Shown one piece after another: positions 1 through 10,933 of a DNA stretch of 64,000 bases. Source of the stretch: Simmondsia chinensis (taxonomy: Eukaryota; Streptophyta; Magnoliopsida; Caryophyllales; Simmondsiaceae); the NCBI GenBank assembly GCA_018398585.1, contig JAGTTD010000008.1:23025172-23089171 (forward strand), written 5' to 3'. The notes beneath the pieces are model-generated. The model was not told the DNA's origin. It worked only from the letters and a program-made list of their open reading frames with translations, and searched no databases. Numbering within the stretch: the stretch's first letter is position 1; the number at the start of each line of letters is the position of its first letter. Position numbers and translations under genes: made by a program.

Positions 1-1317
1 TGGTGTTGTCAATAGGATTGGAACACTGAGCAGGACAATCTGAATTAGTTGTTTTGATACGTACAAAGGATAAGTCAAAGTGTGTTGACTTGAATCTTAC
101 GTATGTTGGGTAACTACATGAAGAGTGGTAGGAATAGTTGTTTTACGTGAAATCTATAGTCTCTAACAAGGTAAAGATGTTCCCTTAGTTGAATCACAAA
201 TATGTGAACAGATTCTAGAATCTTTTCCCAAAGTATTCCATATGTTTGACATTTTAAAATAATACGAAAATTGTTTCTGTATTATTGAACTGTTCAAGAA
301 GGGCAAGTTGGGAACTATAGCGAGAGATGTGAGAAAAATGAGAATATTAGTTAAAGTTATTTTTTCTCACGGGTATCTACTAGAGAGGTTAATTATCGTA
401 ACAAAAGTTTTTTGAGAAATTGTTGAGTGAGTATATTTAATTCTTGAGCGCGATAAACTTTATTTAGAAGAATTAAGTTTTAGTAAACTGGAATCAATTG
501 TTATCATGAGGCGATAATCAGATTTGACCCTATAGAGCTAGAGTTAGATTTCCCTAGAGGTCCCTTTGCAAGCCTCAACTTAAGCACTATTTTAAAAAAT
601 AAATTTATGACATGGATTCTTTATTGATGAGATAAATAAATTTTTAAAATAAAAAAATATTAATGAGATGAATATATAATAAGATAAATTGTATCATATT
701 TTGCAATATAAAAATAAAAACAACGGAACTTGAGCTGGGCCGCGTGAACGGCCAAGCTTTAAAGGGCAGCTGGCACGTTTTTCTAAGTTAGAATTTTGAA
801 ACATGGTTTTCTTCAACAAAGAAAACCCTAAAATTGTTTTAGGAGTTTTCTTAATTATTGTTTAGCATAAATTTTCCAAAAAAGTTTTTTTTTTTTTTCT
901 GAATGCATTAAAAGAAAATTTTTATTCCAAAACTTTTCCTAAATCAAATCTCTTGGGAGACCAGTCCCTGGTGCAAAAAAAGGTCATTGCGAAAAAGACC
1001 TTGAGGTATCAATAAACTTTCTCCCAATTTCAGATCTTCAAGTTGGTATTGGGATTCACGCTACAAGTATTTCTAAATTAGGTATTTGCAATTTAATTTA
1101 TTTTCCTTTGTTTCGTTTATTCTATATGCTATGTCTATGCTTATTTTATTCGATGTTATTATTTGTCATATTATGGACCAATTGATGTAAGATATAAATA
1201 TAATTACATAGTTTAATTAGGTCAGGGCTTTAGAACTGAAATTAAGAATTTTAAATTGGTTTTCCATTGGGCCCGCTGAAGCTGATATGGGGAGAAGTTA
1301 CGAAATATGTTCCCTAT
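1..1317 (+). repeat. LTR, 3' part, family G (LTR retrotransposon)
   Basis: This stretch matches, by eye, the plus-strand LTR at about 60616-61983 and the minus-strand copies at 58192-59946 and 61984-64000. Shared blocks include the segment around 320-600 (gagagatgtgag, then tgttatcatgagg), the U5 block around 960-1100 (cctggtgcaaaa, gggattcacg) and the end block around 1200-1316. The LTR starts before the window. Its end, near 1317, is where the related copy at 56471 ends in tgtccccaaca before a priming site; here that end is mutated and no priming site follows. No open reading frame of interest is present. Family assignment within LTR elements is not possible from this piece. Confidence 0.7.
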
Positions 1318-2116
1318 AGATATAAGGACTCACCTAAGGTCCATCAATGGAAGGTTCCCAGAGAAATATGTACCATCAATCTGTGATTCTAATTGTTTTC
1401 AATGAATTTGGTCAGTGAGCTTATTTATCGAATAGAAGTCCGATATGAGATCGAGTTCATTAGGACGAGCTGGACTCAAGGCCTAGCTGCACGCCCGGCT
1501 TGGTATTTCCTGCAAGATTCATACCGACAGTTAGAGGGGCCCGCGGGGATCCCCTTTGATGTTCAAGCCCATATTTATCTCATGAAATAATATTAAAAGC
1601 AGGTGATACATACATATAAAAGAAATAGCCCGAGAAGAGTAGAAGGTTGAGTAGTTTTTGCTCCAGAGAGATGAACGTGAAGGATGATAGGAGGTTAAGG
1701 TGTAGACTGGCCTACCTTAGACAAGGCTAGCCTTGGGGCAGAGAGAGAAAGTGTAGGAGAGAGAGTGTGGGAGACAAAGAGGGAGTTAAGAGAAGAAATA
1801 GGGGGTGAGGGAATGTGTTCCCGCCCCTAGTATTTATGGGCCTCGCGGCTTGGCTGGGTGCCTATAAGAGCACCCAGATGGGCGCCGGTGACCAGGTGGT
1901 CGGCCGACTCATCACATGTGCGACAACGCCCGGACTGTGGGAGACCTGGCTGCCCGATACTTCCTTAAGCGACCTGTTGGTCACCCACCCTTTTGGGGGC
2001 CCTTGGGGTGTGCGTTTCGCATTGCAGGTATTTGGATGAGTGGATATCGGGCTAGTATTATAAGCATTTAAGGTATCTTGCTGATATTTTAAAATACCAG
2101 GCTAGCATTATAAACA
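1318..2116 (-). repeat. LTR of an unidentified minus-strand element (H)
   Basis: Read on the minus strand, a G-rich tract (ggagtggggggacta at about 2119-2134) is followed by TGTTTATAATGCTAGCC, which is how a polypurine tract meets the start of a 3' LTR. Further along the minus strand lies cccataaatactagggg (about 1825-1842), a TATA-like box, then a pyrimidine-rich stretch resembling R-U5. The middle is much more GC-rich than its neighbours. Short ORFs here (for example 1393-1590 and 1815-2039 on plus) have no family resemblance and are treated as chance. The left boundary against family G is approximate and no second copy of this LTR was found. Confidence 0.5.
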
Positions 2117-2948
2117 TATAGTCCCCCCACTCCATGGTAAAACTTGGTCATTCCAAGTTTCGTCATGGAGTGGATTGCACGTCAGTGCTTAATCGGAGGC
2201 ATTTTAGCATTATGTTTTGGTATTTGTAATTGTTATCCATGCGCATTAACAGAGTGTAGGATCTAAGTACAGGTCCTAAGTCAGCTGTGTATCAAGGTTT
2301 TGGCTTTTAACTGAACATTTAAGTCATTTTGGCTCGTAATTGGGTGCAGGACCCATCATGAGCCTTAGCAAGGCTTTGAGCCCAACTGTAGATCTTAACA
2401 AAGTGTTTGACACACTGTTTACTCTAACAAGGTGTTTAGCTTTTTAGGGATTTTAAAGAAAAAGTTTATCTTTCTGTTTGTCCAAATGGGCAATCTCTCC
2501 GAGCTTCTGGTAACTTTTAAATAACAGAGTATCTGCATCATTTTGTTACTTTATTTTCATAAGCACTTGTTGTGTTATGAGTTTTATGTAATAAGCATAT
2601 GGCTATCATGACTAGCCATCGGTATTTGGTTTGTAACATTCATAAAGTGGCGAGCACAATGCATTTCAATCACGTTATTGTGACGAGCAAGGCATATATT
2701 CATTTAAGACATAGGTGACATATATATATGACACACCTGGATGAGGTTAGGGTGTTTTGTGTTCTGCATTTGCTTATCCTATCCTTTAAACTTGCAATTT
2801 CAATGTGATAAATACACACCATATATGTCAAACGAAAAGCAAATAATAATGCTTAATGTATTATCTTTAAATAACCTTTAAGTTAGTCGTGGTGTCTGGT
2901 ACTGTATTTGTTACTGTTGATTGCACATCTTTTCTTAGGAGGGAGTAT
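2117..2948. other. Non-coding flank between LTR H and the LTR at 2949
   Basis: No gene is recognised in these 830 bases. The first 20 bases are the complement of the polypurine tract of H, so part of the rest is probably its untranslated 3' internal region on the minus strand. The last 12 bases (ggagggagtat) look like a plus-strand polypurine tract for the LTR that follows. A loosely repeated pattern around 2270-2450 (gcaggacccatc, aacaaagtgttt, aacaaggtgttt) suggests short degenerate repeats. Confidence 0.4.
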
Positions 2949-3270
2949 TGTTGCGAATTGTCTTTTGGTTAAGTAGTATTCCCTTTATGCTAACCGGGCA
3001 TTGCTCTAGTTAATCACGTAAGGTTTTGGTGGGAATGTCGGTTGTGGTGGTTAGTGACTCAAATATTTTGATTGTTAGTTGTTGTTAGTTGTCGTCTTTA
3101 GCTTATAAGTATTAGTAGTGGTTCTTCAATTGTAATAATCATCCAAGTAAATGAAATATCTTCTCTTCTCATCTTAGTTCTCTCTATCTTTCTCATCTCT
3201 TTCTCAATTTTACCTCATCTCGTATTCTCTCTCTTAGGTTATGATCTAAGTTCTACTTAGAATCATAACA
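2949..3270 (+). repeat. Short 322-bp LTR, gypsy-like
   Basis: It begins TGTTGCG and ends ATAACA, an imperfect TG...CA pair, and is directly preceded by a polypurine tract (ggagggagta). That context argues for the 3' LTR of a 5'-deleted element rather than a solo LTR formed by recombination. Length and the C/T-rich second half (about 3160-3240) resemble the 327-bp LTRs of element B at 13501 and 18559, but the sequence differs. It abuts Tat-like pol sequence at 3271 without a clear target duplication, so one side was lost. Confidence 0.6.
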
Positions 3271-4900
3271 AACCGGTTCCTTGCAAACTATTTTTTGATG
3301 GTTCAAGGACCAATTCAAGTGCTGGAGTTGGAATCATGATAAAATTCCCTGATGGGATCATCACTGAATTCGCTATCACCTTGGTGGGTAAATGTTCCAA
3401 CCATATGAGTATGAGGCATTGATTATTGGCCTTCAAACTCTCCTAGAAACGCAAGTCCTTAATGTTGTCATCAAAGGGGATTTGCAGTTGGTAATTTGGC
3501 AAGTCAAGGGGAATTTCATTGTTTCAGTGATACCTCGAATTGATAACTATCAGTAGTACAAAAGCTATTGAGTAAATTCGATGGTGTCTAGTTTGAACAT
3601 ATTCCCAAGGAACAGAACAAGGTAGCCAATGACTTGGCTCAGATGACATCTAAGTACAAATTGCCTAGAACTTGGTGTGAAGAAACCTGGTCATCAAGAC
3701 AAAAGTTCTGGATCACGAAATCGAGTTCATTGAGTCGTACACCTTCATAGGTGAGGACAGGCCAAGTAAACACTTGGAGTACTATGAGGCTAATCAAACT
3801 GTCCTAGGTCATCGAGAGGATTGGAGGAAGCCCTTGGTGGATTACTTCAAGAACCCTAAAGATTAAATTCAGGACAGAAAGATGAAAATCAGAGCACACA
3901 GGTTCCATCCGGATGGTGAGTCTGGAGAGCTATATAAAAGAGACGCTAGTGGAGTGCTTCCTAAGTGCCTGGACTTTGATTGAGCAACTACTAATGGTAG
4001 GAGCCCATGAAGTTATCTGTGGATCCCCTCTAACAAGCAACAAAATGTATTCTCTCATTAGGCGTTATGGCTACTACTGGCTATCAGTGATGGATGATTG
4101 CATAAAGTATGCCAAGGAACGTAGAGCATGCCAAAGACATGGACATGCGTCAACAGTCCCTACTGCTGAGATGCATGCTATTGTCAAACTATGGCCATTT
4201 AGGGGTTGGGAAATGCACATCAAAGGGGAGATTAACCCTCCTTCCAGCGAACAAGACTCTTATATTCTGGTGGCTACTGAATACTTCACAAAGTGGATGG
4301 AAGCTAAACCATATAGGAATATCAATTAGCAAGATGCGATTGAGTTCATCAAAGAACACATCCTATGTAGGTTTGATATCCAGGAGACCATTACAGTGGA
4401 CCAGGCTCAAGTGTTTAATGGGGCTGAGGTTAAAGAGTTTACCAAGAGTTTCAACATAGAGATCTTGAACTCAACACCTTATTATGCTGAGGCTAAGGGC
4501 AAGGCAGAGTCAAGCAATGAGATTTTGAAGGCCAATAATGAAAAGATGATAGAGAATAATCCTAGGAAGTGGCAGGAGTTGGTACTAGATGCCCTTTGGG
4601 CTTACAGAACCTTTAAATAGGATGCAACTGGAACAAATCCTTTTCATTTAATGTATGGCCATGCTGCAGTACTCGCAATGGAGGCAATAGTTTAGTCTAT
4701 TAGGCTAGCTCATCAAGGGAAGTTTTATGAACTTGAATATTAGCAGTCCCTAATTTAGACCATGTAAGGCTTGATGCCCTTCGTAAGTTGGAAACATAAA
4801 AGAAGGGGGTTGCCAAAGCCCACAACAAAAAGGTCAAACCTAGGTCTTTTGACTTAGGGGATCTAGTCTAGAAAGTGGTTTTACCCATTTGCCAAAAGGA
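3271..4900 (+). pseudogene. Tat/Ogre-like gypsy pol remnant: RNase H and integrase
   Basis: The translation begins with an extra plant-type RNase H domain: LFFDGS near 3285-3310, then AGVGIMI, then after a frame change EYEALIIGLQ and IKGDLQLVIWQV. This second RNase H ahead of integrase is a hallmark of the Tat lineage of Ty3/gypsy. From 3913 comes integrase: a zinc-binding region (NKMYSLIRRYGYYW, CIKYAKERRACQRHG) and the core (YILVATEYFTKWMEAKPY, then DQAQVFNG, then AKGKAESSNE giving the third acidic residue). The aspartate usually preceding the zinc-to-core link is hard to place (MHIKGEINPP). Stops at 4327 and 4618 and at least three frame changes disable it. No protease or reverse transcriptase of this element is present upstream. 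Confidence 0.85.
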
Positions 4901-5171
4901 AGTGAAGGAATAAAAATAAAATGAGTCAAAAATTAAGTGATTTAAGAATATAGGTGAGAATTTGTAGAAGCGCTTGATGGACAGAGAAGGAGGGAGAACA
5001 GAGCAAGGAAGTGAGAATTTCAAGCCCTAACTATCCTATTTGTAAACACATAGGAAAGAAAAGCAAGTGACGTACAGTGTGCTCTCGAATTTTCTGTAGC
5101 CATTGGGGGTTAAATAAGGCAAATTTTTACCCTTTTAAATTTAAACTTACCAACGGCTAAAAGGGGGCATT
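4901..5171 (+). other. 3' untranslated region and polypurine tract of the Tat-like element
   Basis: No coding signal is seen. The stretch ends in ctaaaagggggcat (5156-5170), a purine tract right before TG at 5172, as expected for the plus-strand primer of the element whose pol lies just upstream. Confidence 0.5.
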
Positions 5172-5830
5172 TGTTTACACCCTAATTTCGAGGGAGTAGG
5201 AATGAGGCCATTTATGATAAAGTGCCACATGATCAGCACGTGAAGGTCTTTTGGAGGGAAGTTAGGCCTTCAAGTACAAGGATAACAGCATCTCGAGCCC
5301 AACATCCTGAGAAGGTAATTACCCTCAATAAGGGGATCAGCCACTGGAGGCTTGAGACAGTTGTGGAGTGAAGTGAGCCGGAGCTCGAAGGGCCATCAAG
5401 AAGGCTACAAGATAGGTGGTTCCTAGGCTCGAGGTAGTTACTTGGAGTGCTATTTTAGTTACTAGGGCATTAAGCTTAATCTAAGAGAACGTGGGGCTTT
5501 TGGAAGGGACTGCCTGTAAGAATTCGAACGTGAGCACCAAAGATTTAGGGCACGTTCATTGAAGATTTGCGCGTGCAGAAGAAAGCTTAGTGGCCAAACA
5601 TGGTTGCAGTTGCTGGGAAGAAGAAGCAGCCGTTATTTCTTGCTTTCTATTAATAAAGGACTCTACGTCAGTCCAAAGTAGTACACACACTCATTACAAA
5701 ACTTCTTTGATTTGTTTTTTTTTTTTTTTTTTTTTTTTTTGCAACACACTTGTGCTTTTTTCCTTAGGAGTAGCGTAACTTGGCTAGGTGTAGCACAACG
5801 TAGAACTCTGGTGTACTTACCTTCATAATA
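5172..5830 (+). repeat. 3' LTR of the Tat-like element (right end uncertain)
   Basis: Starts TGTTTACACCC after a polypurine tract. An ATTAATAAAGGA polyadenylation-like signal lies at about 5647, followed by a T tract of about 26 bases at 5715-5740. A small ORF at 5590-5778 reads through the T tract as poly-Phe and is not considered a gene. The 3' boundary is a guess because no partner LTR is in the window. Confidence 0.45.
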
Positions 5831-7795
5831 ATATAGTTCTCAGGTTTCAGGTATGACTTTCCAGTTTTAATTTGTTCCCACAAATTGACTAGCTGAGATT
5901 TGAGGCTTTGGTTTGAGGCTTTGATGTCCAAGGTTTGTCCCTTAATTGTGTTGGCCTTAATACTACTTTCACTGCTTGAACTTAGGTTCGTGCCATTGAT
6001 TAGACATTTGATGGCCAAGGCTTGTCCCTTGATTGCGTTGGTCCTAACCCAGTGAATTGAATACGGTTTCCTCCATCTTATTCTTGTCAGACCTAAACTC
6101 ATTTGAGTTATTACAAGTCAAGGGTACTAGGCTTCAAAATCTGATTGACTCTTGCTTGTAAGTGGACTGCTGAGCTATTGAGTTTGTCTCATCCCCAGTT
6201 CCTGACTTTAAGTGTACGAGGAAAGGTGTTTATGGGCCCTACTCCATCACTGTAACTGCCACTTGAGTTAGGTCCATATCTTTTTAGTTTTTTATCATAA
6301 AAATGTGTAAAAAATCCACAATTATATTTAACAAAGTCTTCTTAATTGAAGCATAAGCAGAACTCAGAGCATAACCGAAGTCAAATGCACCAATATATCA
6401 CAACCATTTCTCCAAAAATGGTGAGTGGTTGTGGTCAAGAGTAGATAATTAGGCTCACTCTCTTGTCACGGTGAGTCCCTTTTGCACATTTGTTTTGTTT
6501 TCACATTTGTAGCGATCACACACACATAGCTTGAAACAAAATAGAGCATACAATAGTCCCTGTAAAAGAACTAGGGAACATTCTAAGTTTCAATTATGGA
6601 TTGTTAGCTACTTCTCTGCATAGGAAGTTATATCTTGCAAAATGCTCAAGAGCAGATATGCTTCCTTCTCTTGAGAAGAGGGTAAACTCGGGGATTCGGT
6701 ATCCTTGAGGGAAAGCGCATTCCTTGTCATTATGGTCTATTAACCCTTGTAAGATCTAGGCCATACATCTACTTAATAAGGGTGGCTAATTGATCTTGGA
6801 GTGGTAGGTTTAGCACATGGTTATGTGCTTGCCACTACCCTCTAAGGGATTGAGGATCTCGAGGGGGATTAGTTGGATACCCCTAGGCTCACAAAACAAT
6901 TGGATGTGGGAATGTATTTTGTGTAATATACATATGGTAGTGACCCCCTTGATCATCTGGCTAGTTGGTTGATTGGCCATGGAGTATGTACCTGCAGATC
7001 CTCGGATATGTGGCATGACTGAAGGAACTCCTACATTAACATTATGTTGGGTCAATCTTTGCTTGATCAATCGCTAAGGTTTGATTAAGAAGGCATAGGA
7101 AGTTAGCTTGCCCCCAGTCCCATACGTAGAAATAGGCCTAAGAGGAGGACATTGGTCCCCCAGAATTAGGTGCTTTCCCTTGCACACCTACTCTGAGGCT
7201 CTAATTAGGCCTTAAGGTACCCTCTCCAGCATGAGGGGGTTTGGATGGTTGTGCTGCCCTGTCTCATGGACCAGCATGACTTGACAATTGGCATTAAGGT
7301 CCTTCAATGCCAAAGTATACCCTTGGTTGGCTGCTCGTCATTCCTATGGCCAGAATCCGAGTGAGTAGCACCAGGGTTAGCCATAGTTGGATTGCCCGTT
7401 CTCTTAAGGACTACATTATTAACCTAAGCCATTTGCATTGACGAGCTCAAAGGAACATTACGAGGGTACCCAGTGGGAAGTTATCGAGGTGGAATAGGCC
7501 TTATCTGCCTTATGACTTCTCTTACAGCTTGAACTAAGCCGTTATGAGTCTTAGCATGCCTGACTAAGACAGGCTCGACTTCAACTACCATCTGTCTTGC
7601 CATATCCTTAGCTATAAGGGTAGTAGTCGAAGACAGGGTTGAGTTCATTTCAACCAATACTCTATCAGTTCCGTTATGGAGTCTCTCATTCATTGCGATC
7701 CCAATGTCATTGATGGTAGCTCTCATTATAGTAGAGTTTTCACACTAAGCCGCTAGAGTACTCTATGTTTTAGCATGTTGCTTTTCTTAGACCGT
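5831..7795 (-). other. Unassigned repeat-like sequence, possible minus-strand retroelement remnant
   Basis: I recognise no gene in these two kilobases. On the minus strand there are three short open stretches: 7726-7481 (81 codons, contains NDIGIAMNERL and RHAKTHNGLVQAVREVIRQ), 7070-6810 and 6102-5764. The first has the polar, helical look of a retroelement gag leader but matches no family I can name. A block of about 25 bases (aggtttgtcccttaattgtg at about 5929, with a near copy at about 6017) is repeated roughly 88 bases apart. The region lies between the Tat LTR and the first base of the SIRE-like LTR. Confidence 0.3.
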
Positions 7796-8628
7796 TGTTG
7801 GCCCTATGGCCATTCATATTATAATTTTGATGATAACAATCATTTTGTAAGTCATTATATTTAAATTATTCTAATCCTTTTTGGAAGTGACTCATAAACA
7901 AGCTAGGAAAAATCAAGACTAATCATGTAGATACCAAGCTTTCTAAGACGATGAATGAAGAGGAAAAGAGATCAAAGTTGAAGAGAGGATTCATCCAAAA
8001 TAAAGAGAATGAGATCCAAGTCTAAGAGCTTTAAGTCATTTGTTTTTATTTTCTAGGACTTAGGATCGGGTTATATCTATTGAGCCAAATATCAATAATG
8101 ATATGTGATGGTCTAACAAAAATGATTTCGAACTATTTTTGAAATTTGATTTCCAAATTTTGTTTGAAAAATATTCAAGTTAGATACAAGCCAATCTAGT
8201 TTGTCAATAAAAATACTTTTCAAAATTTGTAGCATGAAAAGCATGCTAAAAAATAATAAGATCAAATTTTAATAGTGGAAGATTGGAAAAGACTTCTCTT
8301 CATCATGAGACTAATCAGATTTTATACTTGATTAAATCACTTAATCTTCCAAATGAATAAGCAAAATCATGGTAATCAATTCAAAAATTAAGCAAATATG
8401 GTAATCAATTAATCAGTCAATCAATCAAGCTAAATGGTAAAAAAAGTTCAAATCCATCCAGGCATACTGAGTGTCAACACACAGAAGGGATGTGTCGACA
8501 TATAAACATACAGTAGCCAGTTGGAGTTGCTGTGTTTCAACACACAACCCTTGTGTTTGACACATAGCTTAGAAAATGCTCTAAATGGCTACTTTTAATT
8601 TAATTTACTTCCTAATCTTTTTCCTAAT
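7796..8628 (+). repeat. SIRE-like copia element E: 5' LTR, left part
   Basis: Begins TGTTGGCCCTATGGCC, followed by ttttgatgataacaatca, a layout common at the start of SIRE-type copia LTRs. At about 8465-8575 there are several tgtgtcgacac/gtgtttgacacat motifs, also typical of SIRE U3 regions. The LTR is interrupted at 8629 by element D and appears to resume at about 33978, giving a reconstructed length near 1.3 kb. The link between the two halves is inferred from family structure and order, not from an uninterrupted copy. Confidence 0.6.
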
Positions 8629-10018
8629 TGATAAGTCTAATTTACTATATAATTATTCATATCATTTAGATTCATTGTCTAACCATTTTACATTCGCTTT
8701 TGCTCTTTTTCGCTCTCATCATTATTTTCATGCAAAAACACCCATTTTATGCTAATTATTGCTAGGTTTTATCATGAACATCAAAAAGTGAATACAAGAT
8801 ACATCAAACAAACAAAAAAAATGGCAAAGCACAACATAAACACGCTGTTTAGTAGGATTAAACAAAAGCTTGCTTAACTTGTTTAAAATTCCAAATTTGG
8901 GACGAAAAAGCAGCAAACCAAAAGCATGGATTTCTTAAACAATTCATTAACATGATCAACTTCATGTGACGACTGAAATTTTGGCAGTGGAAAGATGAGA
9001 AACTGAACAAAATTAGCAAATTGTTTCAAGTTGCAGGGGTGGGCGGCAAGATGGTGTAAAAAGAGTGAACTTGATGTAATTTATTTATTTTATGAATTTG
9101 CAAGCTCAAACACTGTAAATAGGAGTGTTTGTGAGGTCTTGGATCATCATTCATTTAGCAAAAAAGTAGAAAAATAGAGAGAAAATGTGAGGGAAGAAGA
9201 AGAAGTGAAGGAAGGAAAGTTTGGTTTGTAATTTCATATTTTCAAGTTCTTTTCTATCCTTGTCTTCTTTAAGTTTGTGGATTTTTTTTCTTAGTTTTGC
9301 TTTATGTCATGTCTACCATGAATGAATTTTCTTTTTCGAAGGCTACGCTGTTGCCTAAGTTGTAATATACGCTTTTTTCTAATTCAACGTTTCAAAGTTT
9401 GTTTATTGCATTGTTGGAGTGTTCATCATTGTTCTTCATGTGTTTTGAATGCTTGATCACCATTGAAAGCCTATAATGATTATAATGAGTCCGAGAGACG
9501 ATTTATGATGATTGCTAAAGTGATAAACACCACAAATTGAGCGAATACTAGAGATGGATTAACACGATTTGTGTCGTCTTAAGTGAAAATTATGGATATT
9601 CAAAACTCTTTTCATATTTAAATTTATGCAAGAGATTGGTGAGTTAATATGTAAAAGAGTATGTTAAGTGTTGCACAAGAGAAAATATTTAGTAAATTAG
9701 GGTTTTCGACCATTAATATATAATAACTTGAATACGTAGAATAGAAAGGCGTATTAATGCAACTAGGTGAAATCAGATGTCTTCGACCTTATTTAATCAA
9801 AAAAACTTTCAAAAAATCAGTAACTTAATTTAGCTCTTTTTAAATTTTTTTTTTTTTTTGGTTTCTTTTCAAGAACTACAATTTTGTTGTTTTCAAATAG
9901 CGGAAAACTACTAATTTCGGTACTCATTTAATAATAATCCTCATGGGACAATACTCTACTCACCTCTTATTACTTGATATGATTCAGTGCACTTGCTAAG
10001 CATACACTAAGCACATCA
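8629..10018 (+). repeat. Athila-like element D: 5' LTR
   Basis: Starts TGATAAGTCTAA and ends gcacatca just before an aspartate-tRNA type priming site. The same LTR family recurs at 33022 (D 3' LTR, plus), 12919-19744 (C 3' LTR, minus, interrupted) and 27159-28465 (C 5' LTR, minus). Shared landmarks are ttattcatatcattta near the start and acttgctaagcat near the end. Length 1390 bp fits Athila elements. ORFs inside are not gene-like. Confidence 0.85.
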
Positions 10019-10024
10019 AGTTTC

Positions 10025-10042
10025 TAGCACCGTTGCCGGGGA
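10025..10042 (+). other. Primer binding site of D (tRNA-Asp type)
   Basis: tagcaccgttgccgggga sits seven bases after the LTR end. Athila elements typically carry an aspartate-tRNA complementary site of the form TGGCGCCGTTGCCGGGGA; two positions differ here. The same site, in the other orientation, lies at about 27135-27155 in element C. Confidence 0.8.
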
Positions 10043-10199
10043 TTGTTCTTATTTGGTTGATATTGATACCACTTAGTTTTAGTACTAATTTGAAGTTGTT
10101 TTGTAAAAACTTGTAAATTTGGTTTATATTTCACTCATTTCATTTATTTTGTTTGATTTAAGAAGTTATTTTTTGCAAAATTCATATAGCAACAAACCA

Positions 10200-10225
10200 C
10201 CCCCCCCCCCCCCCCCCCCCCCCCC
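10200..10225 (+). repeat. Poly-C tract in the D leader (26 bases)
   Basis: An uninterrupted C run between priming site and gag. Element C carries a run of 30 at the equivalent position (26750-26779, G on the plus strand), so the tract was probably present in their common ancestor. Confidence 0.95.
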
Positions 10226-10933
10226 AAAAAAATGTTTTTGTTAAGTTTTAGGTAATATTGTCATACTTTTTTATATTATTTTATCATCTTTCCTTTAAAT
10301 TTTAAGTTCATTTAAACAAAATTTTAAGAATTTAAGGTTGTTCTAAAAATTAAAAAAAAAGAAAAAAAACCTTTAGTACTTTTGATAAGTTTTGTTATGT
10401 TTTGAGTAGAGTTTTGTTAAGTTTATGTTGTTTTATTGTTTGTCTTGTATTTTATCTTTAATTTCTTCTTTATTTTACTTATAAGCTCACTTTGACAAAA
10501 CTTTAAAAGTTAAAATCATTATTTTTAAGATTATCGAAGCATTAGTATTGCTACTCCCTCACCTAAAATTTGGATTTTGTTAAGTTTGGGTATTAGATTG
10601 TTGTATTTTTAAGTTTTCTTATTAATTTTATCTTTCTTTTGACTTTTTAATTCACCTGGTTAAGTTTTTCAAAGTTAAGTTTGTATTTTTAAGTTTTTAA
10701 AAATAATAGTATTACTACCATCCATAAAATTTTGTCCATGTTAAGTTTTGTATTATGTTGAAATATTTTGGTTTTTGTTTTTGTTTTTGTTTTTTTGGCT
10801 ATCTTTATTTTGACTTTTGAGTTTTTATTTCCTAATTTGTATACAAAATCAAAACAAAAACAAAATAATTCCTTTGGATCCTGAAATTGGAAAAACACTT
10901 CGACAAATCAGGAAAACCAAACTAATTGAAATA

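Noticed and set aside
2949..3270. Solo LTR
   Set aside because: An adjoining polypurine tract and lack of target duplication favour a truncated element's 3' LTR instead.
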